Source of the DNA: JAYZBC01 sp036339375
Lineage (GTDB): Bacteria; Pseudomonadota; Alphaproteobacteria; MPNO01; UBA2964
Assembly (NCBI GenBank): GCA_036339375.1
Contig: JAYZBC010000034.1
Coordinates: 62,001 to 126,000 of the forward strand
Length of the DNA stretch: 64,000 nt
Reading direction: 5' to 3'
Position numbers and translations under genes: made by a program. The notes under the pieces were generated by a model. The model ran no database searches, was not told the DNA's origin, and saw only the letters and a program-made list of their open reading frames with translations. Numbering within the stretch: position 1 is the first letter of the stretch; each line of letters starts with the position of its first letter. Shown here piece by piece: positions 63,539 through 64,000 of the stretch.

Positions 63539-64000
63539 TAAAAAGTCCCCCCTGAGTGACGTATTAGTAAAAACCTTAAAATAACTGGAATGAAATTTAA
63601 GAGCTAGCATTCCAAAAGTTTGATTTTTATATCTCTGATAAACCTGCGGAAAAAACAATGATCTTTTTTGGATAAGTGGACGGTTTTTGCATGAGATGCT
63701 TTTTATGCTTTTTTTGCAATTTTAATTTTCATTTTATTCATAGGGTTTTTTTATATTTACACCCTGTTTATAAAAACTTATCCCCCCTTTTAATGCATTC
63801 CTTTAATTTAAAAATCACTTTGTTATCATTCTAATTTTAGTTTTCTTTTTCTTTCCACAGTTAGTAAATCTTTTATCAACAACTAAGACCCTGTGCACAA
63901 ATTAGGTATAAAAAAGTATCCCCGTATTTCAATGGTACAACTACAACAACTACCTTTTTAATTTAACTAATAAGTAGTAGTAATTAGTTTAAACTTAACC
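63539..64000. other. AT-rich gene-free region, candidate oriC
   Basis: No gene fits this stretch upstream of maf. It is AT-rich and holds several 9-mers close to the DnaA box TTWTNCACA: 63667-63675 (minus TTATCCAAA), 63851-63859 (CTTTCCACA), 63873-63881 (TTATCAACA) and 63892-63900 (minus TTGTGCACA), each with one mismatch, and 63778-63786 (TTATCCCCC) with two. An inverted repeat (AACTAAT, ATTAGTT) lies at 63965-63989. In Caulobacter and relatives the origin lies close upstream of the maf-aroE-coaE-dnaQ genes, near hemE. This fits the candidate, but the window ends before hemE could be seen. Confidence 0.5.

Noticed and set aside
1..64000. CRISPR arrays, prophage, transposases, toxin-antitoxin or defence genes
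   Set aside because: No regularly spaced repeats, integrase or transposase motifs, or known defence domains were seen in any frame; the region is conserved housekeeping sequence.

Overview
This 64 kb window is a chromosomal stretch of an alphaproteobacterium, probably a free-living, Rhodospirillales-like or marine lineage. GC content looks like about 40 % by eye (not counted). The assignment rests on gene order: nusA-rimP, trmB-metK, lnt-corC-ybeY-phoH-miaB, olsB/plsC, fur and rimI-tsaB; Usp-TIGR02186-TauE-trpS-murJ-glnD-mutS; hrcA-grpE-dnaK-dnaJ-dapB; hisB-DUF2628-hisH-hisA-hisF-hisE; and hslVU-smr-mltA-tim44-fxsA-secB-dnaQ-coaE-aroE-maf. Proteins such as the malic enzyme fused to a phosphotransacetylase-like domain and the Fur sequence agree. 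I see no tRNA or rRNA genes, insertion sequences, prophage or CRISPR array. Almost everything is housekeeping, with short spacers and many 1-12 bp overlaps.

Layout. 1-12.2 kb (minus strand): transcription and ribosome maturation (nusA, rimP), tRNA m7G methylation, S-adenosylmethionine synthesis, lipoprotein acylation, RNA maturation, an OlsB/PlsC acyltransferase pair and fur. 12.2-16.5 kb: a small TusA-like gene, rimI-tsaB, then three cell-wall genes (D-Ala-D-Ala dipeptidase, polysaccharide deacetylase, Bax-like glucosaminidase) where nfuA often sits in relatives. 16.5-34 kb: Usp/TIGR02186/TauE, trpS, murJ, glnD, mutS, malic enzyme, a frameshifted macro-domain gene, a GT9 glycosyltransferase, an AmpG-like transporter and a PfkB kinase. 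34-42 kb: bactofilin and a lipoprotein, nth, dapB and the heat-shock cluster. 42-49.5 kb: rph, rdgB, hemW, an LpoA-like lipoprotein, rsmI, a BON protein, a SirB1-family protein and gshB. 49.5-54.2 kb: the histidine operon with an extra acetyltransferase gene. 54.4-63.5 kb: hslVU and the secB-dnaQ-coaE-aroE-maf group. 63.5-64 kb: an AT-rich gene-free stretch with DnaA-box-like 9-mers, where alphaproteobacterial gene order would place the replication origin.

I did not find a clearly new multi-gene system. The most interesting signals are small. Two genes (rimP and mltA, with trmB as a weaker third) appear to start at AUU, the first two behind strong Shine-Dalgarno sequences. metK has a structured 5' leader with two hairpins. 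A macro-domain gene and a methyltransferase fossil are both broken by single-base contractions of A/T homopolymers. dnaK has a textbook alphaproteobacterial sigma-32 promoter although hrcA is present. The right edge is a candidate origin. Statements about gene order in relatives come from general knowledge, not a search.
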